NCBI RefSeq assembly: GCF_003334855.1
Contig: NZ_QOWE01000004.1
Coordinates: 1-64,000, forward strand
Direction of reading: 5' to 3'
Source: Larkinella punicea
GTDB taxonomy: Bacteria > Bacteroidota > Bacteroidia > Cytophagales > Spirosomataceae
Length of the DNA stretch: 64,000 nucleotides
Both the position numbers and the translations under genes were made by a program. Every line of letters starts with the position of its first letter. Position 1 is the first letter of the stretch. Below the pieces are notes generated by a model. The model ran no database searches. It was not told where the DNA came from and saw only the letters and a program-made list of their open reading frames with translations. Below are positions 7,658 to 16,686 of the stretch, piece by piece.

Positions 7658-9186
7658 AATTCAAATTTGATTCCCTGCGCCAGCGGCAGTGTCGTTCCGT
7701 AATTGATGGTGTTGGTTTGACGGCGCATGTAGGCTTTCCAGGAATCGGAGCCGGATTCGCGACCGCCCCCGGTTTCTTTTTCGCCCCCGAAGGCCCCGCC
7801 GATCTCGGCCCCCGACGTCCCGATGTTCACGTTCGCAATGCCGCAATCCGACCCGGCAACTGAAAGAAACCGCTCGGCTTCGCGCAAATTGAGCGTAAAA
7901 ACCGCCGATGACAAGCCCTGCGGAACGCCGTTTTGCAGGGCAATAGCTTCTTCCAATGTCTGGTATTTCAGCAAATACAGGATCGGCGCAAACGTCTCGT
8001 GCTGAACAATTTTGGTCTGCGCGGGCATCTCGGCAATGGCGGGCCGGACATAACAACCCGATTCGAAAGCGGGGCCTTCCAGCACTTCACCATCAATCAG
8101 CAACCGCCCCCCCTGCTCCTTGATCTGGAACAAGGCCGATTGATAAGCCGACACAGCCGACCGGTCGATCAGCGGCCCCACGTGGTTTTGTTCCTCCAGC
8201 GGATTTCCAATATGGAGCTGTCCATAGGCCTTTACCAGACGCTGCTTGACATCCTCATAAACCGACTCCTGAATAATCAGCCGTCGCGTGGACGTACACC
8301 GTTGGCCGGCTGTCCCCACCGCCCCAAAGACAATAGCGGGAATGGCGACGTTCAGATCGGCATGTTGTGAAATAATAATGGCGTTGTTGCCGCCCAGTTC
8401 GAGCAAATACCGACCCAGCCGCCCGGCAACGGTTTGTGCCACCGCCTTGCCCATGCGCGTGGAACCGGTGGCCGACACCAGCGCAATCCGCGGGTCTTCC
8501 GCCAGCCATGCGCCCACCTCACGCCCTCCCGTTATCAGACACGAAACGCCTTCCGGAACCTCGTTTTGCTCCAGCACATCTTTGATAATCTGCTGACACG
8601 CCAACGCCGTGAGGGGTGTTTTTTCCGACGGTTTCCAGATGCAGACGTTGCCACAGACCCAGGCCAGCATCGCGTTCCACGACCAAACCGCCACCGGAAA
8701 ATTAAAGGCCGAAATAATTCCGACCACCCCCAGCGGATGCCACTGTTCGTACATCCGGTGGTCGGGGCGCTCGCTGTGCATGGTTTGGCCGTAGAGTTGT
8801 CGCGACTGACCCACGGCAAAATCGCAGATGTCGATAATTTCCTGCACCTCGCCCATTCCCTCCTGCAGGGATTTTCCCATTTCGTAGCTGACGAGCGTGC
8901 CGAGTTCTTTTTTGTACTGCCGAAACTGCTCACCCATCTGTCTGACAATCTCACCCCGTTTTGGGGCCGGAACGCTCCGCCATTCCAGGAATGCCGCCCG
9001 GGCAGTTCCCACCACCTGGTCATAGTCTTCGTAAATGGTGGGAAAAACGCGGGCCATCAATTGGCCGTCGACGGGTGAATACGAATCCAGCAGGTGTTCT
9101 TCCGCTGACGAGTGCCAAAAGGCCTGGCCGGTGCTGGTGCCCGACATCAGTGGCTGTGTTTTTAGTTTTTGAAGGAATTGTTGCAT
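7654..9186 (-). CDS. ALDH7 family aldehyde dehydrogenase (alpha-aminoadipic semialdehyde / piperideine-6-carboxylate dehydrogenase)
   Basis: A 510-residue NAD(P)-dependent dehydrogenase of the antiquitin (ALDH7) type. Landmarks are FNFPVAVWSWNAMLAWVCGN, the cofactor loop SATGSTRMGKAV, the general-base motif LLELGGNNAI and the catalytic-cysteine motif GTAGQRCTSTRRL. ALDH7 enzymes oxidise 2-aminoadipate 6-semialdehyde, in equilibrium with piperideine-6-carboxylate, to 2-aminoadipate in lysine breakdown. A lysine 6-dehydrogenase-like gene 7.5 kb away (16683) would supply this substrate. The ATG at 9186 gives the family length. It is transcribed alone, and its stop codon lies inside the downstream hairpin. 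Confidence 0.92.
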   Translation of the reverse strand: MQQFLQKLKTQPLMSGTSTGQAFWHSSAEEHLLDSYSPVDGQLMARVFPTIYEDYDQVVGTARAAFLEWRSVPAPKRGEIVRQMGEQFRQYKKELGTLVSYEMGKSLQEGMGEVQEIIDICDFAVGQSRQLYGQTMHSERPDHRMYEQWHPLGVVGIISAFNFPVAVWSWNAMLAWVCGNVCIWKPSEKTPLTALACQQIIKDVLEQNEVPEGVSCLITGGREVGAWLAEDPRIALVSATGSTRMGKAVAQTVAGRLGRYLLELGGNNAIIISQHADLNVAIPAIVFGAVGTAGQRCTSTRRLIIQESVYEDVKQRLVKAYGQLHIGNPLEEQNHVGPLIDRSAVSAYQSALFQIKEQGGRLLIDGEVLEGPAFESGCYVRPAIAEMPAQTKIVQHETFAPILYLLKYQTLEEAIALQNGVPQGLSSAVFTLNLREAERFLSVAGSDCGIANVNIGTSGAEIGGAFGGEKETGGGRESGSDSWKAYMRRQTNTINYGTTLPLAQGIKFEL

Positions 9187-9395
9187 ACCGGTAAATTATT
9201 CAAAAGCCATCAGTTTGGCACCCGAAAAGATGCCGCAGCTAATTTGAGAACAAAATTATGATAAAGGAACCCGCTAATGTGATAATTATTTCCCAACCCC
9301 GACCAATTACTAATATTTCATATCCATTTCAATTTTGTTGTCTGATAATTGCTTAACTTCCGATAATAAATCTGTTTACTAACTAATAAGTGCGT

Positions 9396-10109
9396 ATGAA
9401 TAAACCAGTTACAGCTTTTTTAATATGCTTTTTAATCACCACCAGCGCGATGCGTTTAGCCGCTCAATCGGTTCGTGATTCCATCCGATTACAACCCGCT
9501 CCGTACGCCATTGGTTTGCAGGTGGGCTCAACCGGTTTGGGAATTCAGCTCGCCAAAAACCTCCGCCCCGACGCCCGGCTCGTGGGTCGTGTCGGCGTCA
9601 GTTACTTTGCTTACGACGGTGTCTTCCGGGTAAAAGCCGGAGACGGCAAGCTGAACATCACGCCCGATCTGGTGATGGGCATTGCGCTGGCGTCCGTCAA
9701 GTGGCACCCGTTCAAGCGGAACCAGCTATTCGTAACCGGTGGGGCAGGCTATACGTGGCGGCCCGATGTGAAGGCCAATGTGATCGCCGAGGGCAAGGTG
9801 AAATTTGGCGGGATCGAGATTTCGGAAGAAAACCTCGGCGTTGTCAACGCTTCACTGAAGTGGAACAGCGTTCTGGGATACGCCGGTTTCGGCTACGGCC
9901 GTTCGACGCCCGTCCGCCGGTTGGGTTTTGCGGTGGAGTTAGGCGCTTATTACCTCGGTTCACCCAAAGTCGATCTGCAATACACCGGTTTTCTGGAAAC
10001 GACTACCATCGACGAACAAATACCGGTTATTCAGCAAAATCTAAAAAGTTATCGCTTTCTCCCCTCTCTTCAATTTTTATTGACCTACGGTTTATTCAAC
10101 AGAAAATAG
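9396..10109 (+). CDS. Outer-membrane beta-barrel protein of unknown function
   Basis: From ATG 9396 (an in-frame GTG two codons upstream is less likely) the protein begins with a signal peptide ending near AAQSVRDS. The rest, about 215 residues, consists of alternating hydrophobic strands (LVGRVGVSYFAYDG, QLFVTGGAGYTWRP, YAGFGYGRSTP), as in Bacteroidota porin-like barrels. It ends with an aromatic strand and ...LFNRK. There is no enzyme motif. It precedes the lipoprotein gene at 10214 in the same direction, with an imperfect word-repeat hairpin between them, so the two may share a transcript. Confidence 0.65.
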   Translation: MNKPVTAFLICFLITTSAMRLAAQSVRDSIRLQPAPYAIGLQVGSTGLGIQLAKNLRPDARLVGRVGVSYFAYDGVFRVKAGDGKLNITPDLVMGIALASVKWHPFKRNQLFVTGGAGYTWRPDVKANVIAEGKVKFGGIEISEENLGVVNASLKWNSVLGYAGFGYGRSTPVRRLGFAVELGAYYLGSPKVDLQYTGFLETTTIDEQIPVIQQNLKSYRFLPSLQFLLTYGLFNRK

Positions 10110-10196
10110 AGTATAGATGAAAGAAATGAGACCCATAGCCATGGTGTATCTACAAGCCAAGCTTCGTCTTTCTTCTCTTGTCTCTCCTCTTTACTC
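10109..10196. repeat. Imperfect inverted word repeat (GAGTA ... TACTC)
   Basis: The left part, gagtatagatgaaagaaatg and following bases (10109-10132), is purine-rich. The right part (10166-10196) is its pyrimidine-rich counterpart, made of tctt/tctc words and ending in tactc. Only short blocks pair exactly. It occupies the gap between the barrel gene and the lipoprotein gene, ending 17 bases before the ATG at 10214. Confidence 0.4.
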
Positions 10197-10213
10197 AACA
10201 AAATCATCTCGTT

Positions 10214-11833
10214 ATGAAACGCTTGTTATCAATGGTATGTGTGCTGGTGGTAGGGTTGCTCGATGCATGCCAGAATCCGGTCGAAAATGTTGAACTTAAA
10301 TTTAAAGACCCGCTGGCGGTGGCCGTTCAGGTCAAATATACGATTCCAGCCGGGTTGACGCCCGATAAACTCACCGTCAAAATTGCGGGGCCGGACGCCG
10401 AAAAAATTGTTACGACGCTCAATACCAAAAAATTCAAACTGACTTCTGACGGCAAATTGTTTCTGTGTTTGTCGCCCTCCACAACGGCATCCTCTACCGC
10501 TCCGATTCGGTTCAACATTGTGACCCTGGCCGATGAGTTGGTCGATAACATTCAGGAAATCAAGCTCGAAAACACAACGCCCCGCAACCTGACCATTCCG
10601 TTGCTGAGTAACAAAAACAACGCCGAACCGGCCCAGGAGTCGTTCAAGAGCAGCGACAACGGGACGGTGCAAACGGCGGCCACGGTGCAGACGAAAGCCG
10701 AACCCAACGTGACCCAGGCAACCGTCACGGTGCCGCAGGGCAGTGAGGTGAAAGACGTGGCCGGCCAGCCGGTGGGTGGCGACCTGACCGTAACGGCCGA
10801 TCCCATCAACAACAGCTCCACGACAAAGGCGGTTTCGGAATTACCGGGCAACGGCATCATCAACGCATCGACACCCGCCGGTGGTTTTCTGGGCAATCAG
10901 CAGGTTCTGTCGGTCGCCGGTGGTGCCCACATAACGGTTTATAACGATGACTATCAACTGGCAAAAACGTTTTCGAAACCGATCCGGATTTCCTTTGCCC
11001 TCAGTTCGCAGATGATGAACCCGACGCTGGGCCGAAACATTCAGCCGGGTGACGTCATTCCGTTGTTCAGCTTCGATGAAGTTGCCAATAAATGGACGCG
11101 GGAAGAACCCGGCAAGGTGCAGCGGGCGACCAATGGCAGCCTGGAATACGTGGCCGATATCAGCCACCTTTCACTCTGGGTGGCGGCTTTCACCGAAGAG
11201 GTTTGCGCCGATGGCCCGACGTTCAAATTTGTCAGTAACTATCCCGACCGCAGCCCGGCCTACCGTGTGGAAGCCATCGACCAGGACGGCAACATCGTGG
11301 TACGCGCCGGAAATCCGCTTACCTTTTCCACGGCCATCAACAATGGCAGTTCGGTTCGGCTGACCAACCTGAAAAAAGGGTTGCGAATCCGGCTCCGGTT
11401 GTACGACAATGCCAGCAAAGCCTACGTTTCGCCCGAAATCGACGCCTGTGCCAACAGCGAGGTCTCATTCGATCTGAAAGCGGTTCCCTACACCCCACTG
11501 CCGCCCACAGCGCCCGACAGCCGCCGGGAAGTGACCATTTTCTTCAACTTCAAGTGCGGCCCCAACGGTGTGAACCCGGACAAATTGCCTTTTAAAGTTT
11601 TGTATGCGCAATACCGGGCTGCCGGAAGCCAGGACGACTGGCAGGACCTGCCCACGCTGGCATTTCCTTCGCTCAGTGCGAAAGTGATGATTCAGCTCAA
11701 CAAGGCGTATGACTTGCGAGCCGGTTCCATTCCGGATCGTCTGGACATTGAAATCAACAATTACACCGTCACCAGCACAAGCTGGCCCATTAACTTCACG
11801 ACGGAAGAAAGTAAACAGTATTGCAATCCGTAA
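10214..11833 (+). CDS. Large exported lipoprotein of unknown function
   Basis: ATG 10214 gives a lipoprotein signal (MKRLLSMVCVLVVGLLDAC) with the acylated cysteine at about residue 19; the longer frame from 10178 would bury it. The mature part, about 520 residues, is beta-strand rich. It includes a Thr/Val-rich stretch near residues 145-190, a segment with VIPLFSFDEVANKWTRE and YVADISHLSLWVA that resembles the all-beta C-terminal parts of other Bacteroidota surface lipoproteins, and a final Ig-like-looking 80 residues. I do not recognise a named family. Probable location is the outer membrane or periplasm. It lies just downstream of the barrel protein at 9396, which could be a partner. Confidence 0.65.
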   Translation: MKRLLSMVCVLVVGLLDACQNPVENVELKFKDPLAVAVQVKYTIPAGLTPDKLTVKIAGPDAEKIVTTLNTKKFKLTSDGKLFLCLSPSTTASSTAPIRFNIVTLADELVDNIQEIKLENTTPRNLTIPLLSNKNNAEPAQESFKSSDNGTVQTAATVQTKAEPNVTQATVTVPQGSEVKDVAGQPVGGDLTVTADPINNSSTTKAVSELPGNGIINASTPAGGFLGNQQVLSVAGGAHITVYNDDYQLAKTFSKPIRISFALSSQMMNPTLGRNIQPGDVIPLFSFDEVANKWTREEPGKVQRATNGSLEYVADISHLSLWVAAFTEEVCADGPTFKFVSNYPDRSPAYRVEAIDQDGNIVVRAGNPLTFSTAINNGSSVRLTNLKKGLRIRLRLYDNASKAYVSPEIDACANSEVSFDLKAVPYTPLPPTAPDSRREVTIFFNFKCGPNGVNPDKLPFKVLYAQYRAAGSQDDWQDLPTLAFPSLSAKVMIQLNKAYDLRAGSIPDRLDIEINNYTVTSTSWPINFTTEESKQYCNP

Positions 11834-11841
11834 AGGAAGTG

Positions 11842-11934
11842 GAATGATAAATGTAAAATGATGAATGCTGAATGTAAAAGTAGTCAGGCGCTCTGAAACG
11901 CACTTTTACATTCAGCATTTTACATTTATCATTC
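11842..11934. terminator. Two-part inverted repeat between convergent genes
   Basis: The outer arms 11842-11860 and 11916-11934 pair perfectly over 19 bp, and the inner arms 11867-11881 and 11902-11916 over 15 bp, sharing one base at the junction. The left arm has a 6-base bulge (atgaat) that looks like an extra copy of its own word. The words are gaatg, taaatg and aatgtaaaa. The element lies between the ends of the lipoprotein and PepSY genes and probably serves both. Confidence 0.7.
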
Positions 11935-11955
11935 TCTTTTATCCTGTCAACCCGC

Positions 11956-13116
11956 TTAAACCGCCTGGGTTTTCGCTACGCGCCGTTGCGATTTGAGGAC
12001 CTTTTTCTTCCGGCGTCCCCACCAGATGATGAAACCAGTCACGGGCAAACTGGCGCAGATCACACTGGCACAGAAGGCCAGAATTTTGCCGGGTAAACTC
12101 AGAATGGCACCCACGTGAATATCGTAATTCATCCGCCGGAGTTTATCGCCAAAACCGGCGGTTTCATATTCACCAAAATAGGGCCCTTCGCCGGTTAAAG
12201 CCTTGAGCGTGTATTGATCGAAGGTGTAATAATCCGTTTTGTAATACGTACCGGGTCGGTGGTTGATCGAAACCGAAATGGATTCCGACGCCCGTTCGGG
12301 GCAGGAAATATACAGGCTGGCGGTTTCGGTTTTGTTTTTGTAAAACTGCTGCCAAAGCCGGTCGGTGGGGTTTGCATACCGCCGGGTTTGGGTCGAGTCC
12401 GACAAAGGAAGCTGGTAGTCAGGCATGTTTTTCCCGCCCGAGGTGGTCCAGTAAATCGATTTGGACAGCCACTGAATCCCGAAAATCATGCCGGTTATGG
12501 CCAAAACCAGCGAAATGAACAGGGCGTAAAAACCAGGCACATTGTGAAGGTCGTAATTGACCCGTCGCCATTGGGCTTTCCACTTGACTTTGAAGCTCTT
12601 ATCCCGATTGGACCGACTCCATTTTTTCGGCCACCACAGCACCATTCCGGTAATCAGCATCATCGTAAAAACCAGCGTGCCATACGCCACCACCGGCTGC
12701 CCGATTTCTTCCGGTAACCACAAATAGTAATGCCCGTGGAGAATGAAATGAAAGAAATCCGTTTCTTCATCCACCACCTTCAACACCTCGCCGGTATACG
12801 GATTCAGATACACCTGAAAATAATAATCGGGATTTGCGCCGTAAAACGGCACGTTGACGCTGTGACCCAACGCCCCGTAATTGACGCCTTTCGCCGGTTT
12901 GCCCGGAACCTGCTTCTCCGCAATAGCCTGTAATCGGGAAGGCGGCAGAATCATGCCCCCGGCTACCGGCTCAACATACTGAAACGGGCGAACGATGCTT
13001 TTGATTTCCTGCTCAAAGGCCAGAATACAGCCCGTGATCGCCACCACAAACACCAAAAGCCCGGACGCCAGTCCGAGCCAGAGGTGTAGTTTTCCAACCA
13101 ACTTTTTTACCGTCAT
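11956..13116 (-). CDS. PepSY-associated transmembrane protein of an iron-uptake pair
   Basis: The protein starts MTVKKLVGKLHLWLGLASGLL; I chose ATG 13116 over the GTG at 13125. It has the PepSY_TM layout: one N-terminal helix (about 13-35), a first periplasmic domain, helices near 145-165 and 195-220, a second periplasmic domain and a final helix near 345-370, ending in a basic tail (GRRKKKVLKSQRR). The HLWLG and HGHYYLWLP motifs carry the conserved histidines. Members are often encoded beside TonB siderophore receptors and are thought to act as inner-membrane ferric reductases or siderophore helpers. Here the gene starts 12 bases after the receptor stop, so an operon is very likely. Confidence 0.88.
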   Translation of the reverse strand: MTVKKLVGKLHLWLGLASGLLVFVVAITGCILAFEQEIKSIVRPFQYVEPVAGGMILPPSRLQAIAEKQVPGKPAKGVNYGALGHSVNVPFYGANPDYYFQVYLNPYTGEVLKVVDEETDFFHFILHGHYYLWLPEEIGQPVVAYGTLVFTMMLITGMVLWWPKKWSRSNRDKSFKVKWKAQWRRVNYDLHNVPGFYALFISLVLAITGMIFGIQWLSKSIYWTTSGGKNMPDYQLPLSDSTQTRRYANPTDRLWQQFYKNKTETASLYISCPERASESISVSINHRPGTYYKTDYYTFDQYTLKALTGEGPYFGEYETAGFGDKLRRMNYDIHVGAILSLPGKILAFCASVICASLPVTGFIIWWGRRKKKVLKSQRRVAKTQAV

Positions 13117-13128
13117 TCGATCCACTTA

Positions 13129-15507
13129 TCAAAATTTATACCCTAAACTCAGCCGGAAATTACGGGGTGCCTCAGCCTGCCAGTAATAGGCCCGGCTCCA
13201 GGCATAATAAGCCCCCGAATACAGATACGCGTCCAGAATATTGTTCACATTCAGCGCGACACTCATGCGGTTATTCTGCCAGGAAATAGCGCCATCCAGC
13301 CGGAAGGTGTTGGGCATCGTCGGCTTGTCATCGACGGCATCCGAAAACCAGCCGTAGCGGTCGAGTTGCCATTGGTAACCCAACGAAGCGCCCAATCCCT
13401 GCAAGGCGCCCTTCCGCAAGCGATACGACAACCAGGCATTGGTCACGTGTTTGCTAAAACCGGGAACCGGCAGTCCCACGTTTTCCGACTTCGTATCTTT
13501 CGTGATTTTGCCATCGGTGTAGGCGTAATTGATCACCAGGTTCATACCGGGCAGCAGTTCGCCCCGAATGTCCACTTCAACGCCTTTGGTCTGGGTCTCG
13601 CCCAGTTGAATCGAATAGTTCGGATTGGTTGGATCAGTCGTCAGCACGTTGTTTTTCGTGATCTGATACACCGAAACCGTCGAGTTCCAGCGACCGTCGG
13701 CCCAGTCTTTCTTCAAACCGGCTTCGAGGTTATTGCCCGTAATCGGATCGAAGGCTTTGCCCTGCCGGTCGGCACCCGATTGTGGAACAAAAGCCTGATC
13801 GTATAAGGCGTATATCGAAGTCTGTTTATTGATCGAACCGCTGATCCCGACGCGGGGGGTGAACTTCGTTTCATCCGTTCCGGCCCCATACTGGCTGTCT
13901 TTCACCGATGTTAGCCGACCCGCCAGCGTCAACCGAATCCGATCCTGCCAGAACCGTAGTTCATCCTGCACGTATAAACCGGTGAATGACTGGCTCATGA
14001 CGTTGACGCCGGCACGGGCCCTCAGGCTGGTCGAACGGTCGAATTTCGGAATCAGGTGTGCAGGCAGATAATAATTCGGGGCATTGGAGTTGAACACGAA
14101 GGTGCTGTCATACAACGGAAAACTCTGCCCCCAGTCGGCCATGTATTTCTTGTTTCCCAAATCCAGCCCACCCAAAATCCGGTGGACGACCGGGCCGGTC
14201 GTCACTTCGCCATTGACAAAAATTTGCCCGAACTTGCTTTCGTTGGCGGCATCCCAGATCCCGTTATAGCTGTAAATCCGCCCGTCGGTTTTCGCCGAAT
14301 CGGCCCAGAGCGAACTGCCGACCTGGTTGAAATTGAAATACGCCAGTTGACCCGTCAGTTTCCAGTTGTCACTGATCTGGTGCTCAAAAATCAGGAAAGC
14401 ACTGTGGTCATGAATAACCGTAGGATCGAGGTTGGCAAAGGAGTTGGTCGCATTGCGGGGCTGTTTGGCCAGGCCATTGGCGTCGAATACGTACGCGGAA
14501 CCAATCGCCGACATCTGGGAATACTGGTAGGTGTATTCGGCCGTAATCGACGTCTGCTCGTTGATTTTGTACTTCACCACCGGCGCAATCGTATACCGGT
14601 TATTGAACTCGAAATCGCGGTGCGAGCCTTTCGACTGCCCCATCACGTTCAGCCGATACAACAGGCGGTTGTCCTGGCTCAGTTTCCCGTCCAGATCGAG
14701 GGTGGCGCGGTAGGTATCGAAACTTCCGACCGCGAAGGTGGCTTCTCCGCGGGTCACACCGGTCGGCTTTTTGGTCACAACGTTGTAAAAACCGCTGGGT
14801 TCGCCGTTGGCCATCATAAACCCGGCCGGGCCTTTCACAAACTCGATCCGTTCCACCATCGACAGATCTTCCGCCAGCGGCCCCCAGGTCGATTGCACGT
14901 TCATCCCGTTGCGGAAGGGAGCCACGCGCGATCCACGCATGTTCAGCCGGGCGTAATTGTCCCAATGTTCCTGCCGGGTAACGCCACTGACGTTCCGGGA
15001 AACGCCTTCAAGCATGTCGAAAATCTGCTGATCAGCAAGCAATTGCCGGTTTACCACCTGAATGTTTTGCGGCACTTCCAGCAAGGGCGTTTTCAGTCGC
15101 AGGCTCGACGAAGGAATGTCGGTTTTGTACGTATTTTTCCCTTCAACCACCACTTCCTCGAGTTGTTCGGCATTTTCGAGCACGGTCAGATCAGGCACTT
15201 GGGTGGTTTCACCGGCTGTGACGGTGACAGCCTGGCGAAGGCGGGCGTGGCCCACGCGGCTAATGACCAGCACCTGCTGACCAGCCGGTACATTCGGAAT
15301 AAGGTATTCGCCGGACTCATTGGTAATGGTTCCCAGGCGGGTTCCCGCCACGCGAACGTTGACCTGCGCCAGTGGCCGGGCGTCGGCAGTGCGGGTTTTT
15401 CCGGTAATCGAACCGGTATTTTGAGCCATTACCGTAAAGCAAAACAGACTCATACAGAGCACAGACAGGGGTATAAAGAGACGGTTCGTTAGCGTAGATT
15501 TGTTCAT
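13129..15507 (-). CDS. TonB-dependent siderophore receptor
   Basis: From ATG 15507 the protein has a signal peptide (MNKSTLTNRLFIPLSVLCMSLFCFTVMAQ). A carboxypeptidase-regulatory-like domain follows (GSITGKTRTADARPLAQVNV), then a plug with the siderophore-type sequence VPQNIQVVNRQLLADQQ and VERIEFVKGPAGFM, and a 22-strand-type barrel ending in the aromatic strand PRNFRLSLGYKF. About 792 residues is normal for the FhuE/FpvA class. It should import a ferric siderophore across the outer membrane using TonB energy. The ligand cannot be told from sequence. A promoter-like pair lies upstream; no convincing Fur box was seen. Confidence 0.92.
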   Translation of the reverse strand: MNKSTLTNRLFIPLSVLCMSLFCFTVMAQNTGSITGKTRTADARPLAQVNVRVAGTRLGTITNESGEYLIPNVPAGQQVLVISRVGHARLRQAVTVTAGETTQVPDLTVLENAEQLEEVVVEGKNTYKTDIPSSSLRLKTPLLEVPQNIQVVNRQLLADQQIFDMLEGVSRNVSGVTRQEHWDNYARLNMRGSRVAPFRNGMNVQSTWGPLAEDLSMVERIEFVKGPAGFMMANGEPSGFYNVVTKKPTGVTRGEATFAVGSFDTYRATLDLDGKLSQDNRLLYRLNVMGQSKGSHRDFEFNNRYTIAPVVKYKINEQTSITAEYTYQYSQMSAIGSAYVFDANGLAKQPRNATNSFANLDPTVIHDHSAFLIFEHQISDNWKLTGQLAYFNFNQVGSSLWADSAKTDGRIYSYNGIWDAANESKFGQIFVNGEVTTGPVVHRILGGLDLGNKKYMADWGQSFPLYDSTFVFNSNAPNYYLPAHLIPKFDRSTSLRARAGVNVMSQSFTGLYVQDELRFWQDRIRLTLAGRLTSVKDSQYGAGTDETKFTPRVGISGSINKQTSIYALYDQAFVPQSGADRQGKAFDPITGNNLEAGLKKDWADGRWNSTVSVYQITKNNVLTTDPTNPNYSIQLGETQTKGVEVDIRGELLPGMNLVINYAYTDGKITKDTKSENVGLPVPGFSKHVTNAWLSYRLRKGALQGLGASLGYQWQLDRYGWFSDAVDDKPTMPNTFRLDGAISWQNNRMSVALNVNNILDAYLYSGAYYAWSRAYYWQAEAPRNFRLSLGYKF

Positions 15508-15551
15508 TTCGATTGTATTCACAAATGTTATTTAGACTAATTATTGATTGC

Positions 15552-15583
15552 AAAGGTATATCCGAACGGGCTGCGTCCCAATA
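15552..15583 (-). promoter_or_regulatory. Bacteroidota-type promoter for the siderophore receptor
   Basis: On the minus strand TACCTTTG (15552-15559) matches the -7 consensus TAnnTTTG exactly. ATTG (15580-15583) lies 20 bases upstream as a -33 element. The implied transcript start is about 40 bases before the ATG at 15507. Confidence 0.5.
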
Positions 15584-15660
15584 TTTTCATCAAAATTTTA
15601 GTCGAATTTGGCAAAAACCGGCTCTAGCCTGTGAAAAGCGCCTTTTATCGTATTAAGAAT

Positions 15661-16251
15661 TTACGGCTTACTCACAAACCGGTTACCTTTCACATAAAAC
15701 CGGTAGGGCAACTCTGCGCCCTGCGTGATGCCGATGCGCGTTGTCGTCACCATGTCGAAGTTATTCAGTTGGCTGGGGCGAATGTAAATGCCGGATTCGG
15801 TGAGTGACAGGAAGTTGTGATCCCGCGAAATGCCCATAGCAATCACCAGTTTGCCGGGGCCGCTGGTCAGGCCGCGCAAACCGGCTTTGGTAGCGGGATC
15901 GAGGTTCCGCCGTTCGCCCATCAGGTCGATGCCTTCGGTGGGTTCGAGCGCCCGAATCAGAACAGCCTCCCCCACATCTTCCGGCCCCGTAACGACGTTC
16001 AGGCAATGGTAAAAACCGTAAATCAAGTATACGTACAGCGTTCCCGCCGGGCCAAACATGGCGGCATTCCGGGCGGTTTTGCGTCGGTAGGCGTGGCAGG
16101 CCGGGTCGCCGGTCAGGTAGGCTTCGGTTTCCACGATGATGCCCGCCGTGGTTCCTTCCGGGCTTTCGTGAACCAGTTCACAGCCCAGCAAACGCCGGGC
16201 AAGCGTAAGGGTATCGTGATTTTCGTAAAATTCGGGGAGTAGTTTACTCAT
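15661..16251 (-). CDS. DNA-3-methyladenine glycosylase (AAG/MPG family)
   Basis: From ATG 16251 the protein reads MSKLLPEFYENHDTLTLARRLLGCELVH and is 196 residues, the family length; the longer frame to 16329 only adds unrelated residues. Seen motifs are IIVETEAYLTGDPACHA, which contains the active-site Glu, then FGPAGTLYVYLIYGFYHCLNVVTG and VLIRALEPTEG, all diagnostic for the monofunctional alkyladenine glycosylase fold. It excises alkylated purines in base-excision repair. It is not in an evident operon; the siderophore receptor gene downstream has its own promoter. Confidence 0.93.
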   Translation of the reverse strand: MSKLLPEFYENHDTLTLARRLLGCELVHESPEGTTAGIIVETEAYLTGDPACHAYRRKTARNAAMFGPAGTLYVYLIYGFYHCLNVVTGPEDVGEAVLIRALEPTEGIDLMGERRNLDPATKAGLRGLTSGPGKLVIAMGISRDHNFLSLTESGIYIRPSQLNNFDMVTTTRIGITQGAELPYRFYVKGNRFVSKP

Positions 16252-16292
16252 CACTATGGTAACGGCTAAATAAGAAAGCTGTTTAAGATTTT

Positions 16293-16391
16293 GGATAGGA
16301 ACACGGATCGGGCGGATGAAACGGATCAAAAACTGATTTTTATTTTGATCTGCGGAAATCTGTTCTATACGTTTAATCCGTGTTCCTATCC
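16293..16391. repeat. Inverted repeat in a divergent gap
   Basis: Bases 16293-16308 and 16376-16391 pair perfectly over 16 bp, with ggatagg/acacggat words. An inner 8-bp pair (16324-16331 with 16343-16350) closes a short loop. The words ggat and cggat repeat inside the left arm. The element lies upstream of both the glycosylase gene and the small gene at 16483, so it cannot terminate either; it may act in a leader or as a mobile-repeat remnant. Confidence 0.6.
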
Positions 16392-16482
16392 CGTTGCAAA
16401 GTATTTATGATTTTCTGTAAATGAGATCCAATTGCGTATATTAGCCCAATTACGGAGCTTAGAATTTGAACTCTCAAAAATT

Positions 16483-16686
16483 ATGGTACGTGTTTCAGAC
16501 TTTTTTAAGGAAGAAAGAGACCCGCTCTTCATTCGGGGACTTGAAAAGAAGGCATTGGAAAAGGACCGGTCTTTTACCAAAGCCCTGCTGGCAGAAAACA
16601 AATTCAGCGTTGAAGACATCGCCCGTTTGGTGGACGTATCGGTTGAGTTTGTTGAAGAGGTGAAGAATGAGATGAAAATAGCATGA
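16483..16686 (+). CDS. Small protein resembling the C-terminal tail of Rpn-type nucleases
   Basis: A 67-residue protein from ATG 16483 (MVRVSDFFKEERDPLFIRG). The final helix-turn-helix-like sequence KFSVEDIARLVDVSVEFVEEV resembles the short tail found at the end of Rpn/PD-(D/E)XK transposase-like nucleases, but the nuclease domain is absent. It could be a stand-alone small regulator or a leftover module. The stop overlaps the start of the next gene as ATGA (16683-16686), so translation of the dehydrogenase is probably coupled to it. Confidence 0.6.
   Translation: MVRVSDFFKEERDPLFIRGLEKKALEKDRSFTKALLAENKFSVEDIARLVDVSVEFVEEVKNEMKIA

Noticed and set aside
14056-15492. 478-codon antisense frame inside the siderophore receptor gene
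   Set aside because: Shadow of a high-G+C gene read backwards; no family pattern and very rich in His, Arg and Pro.
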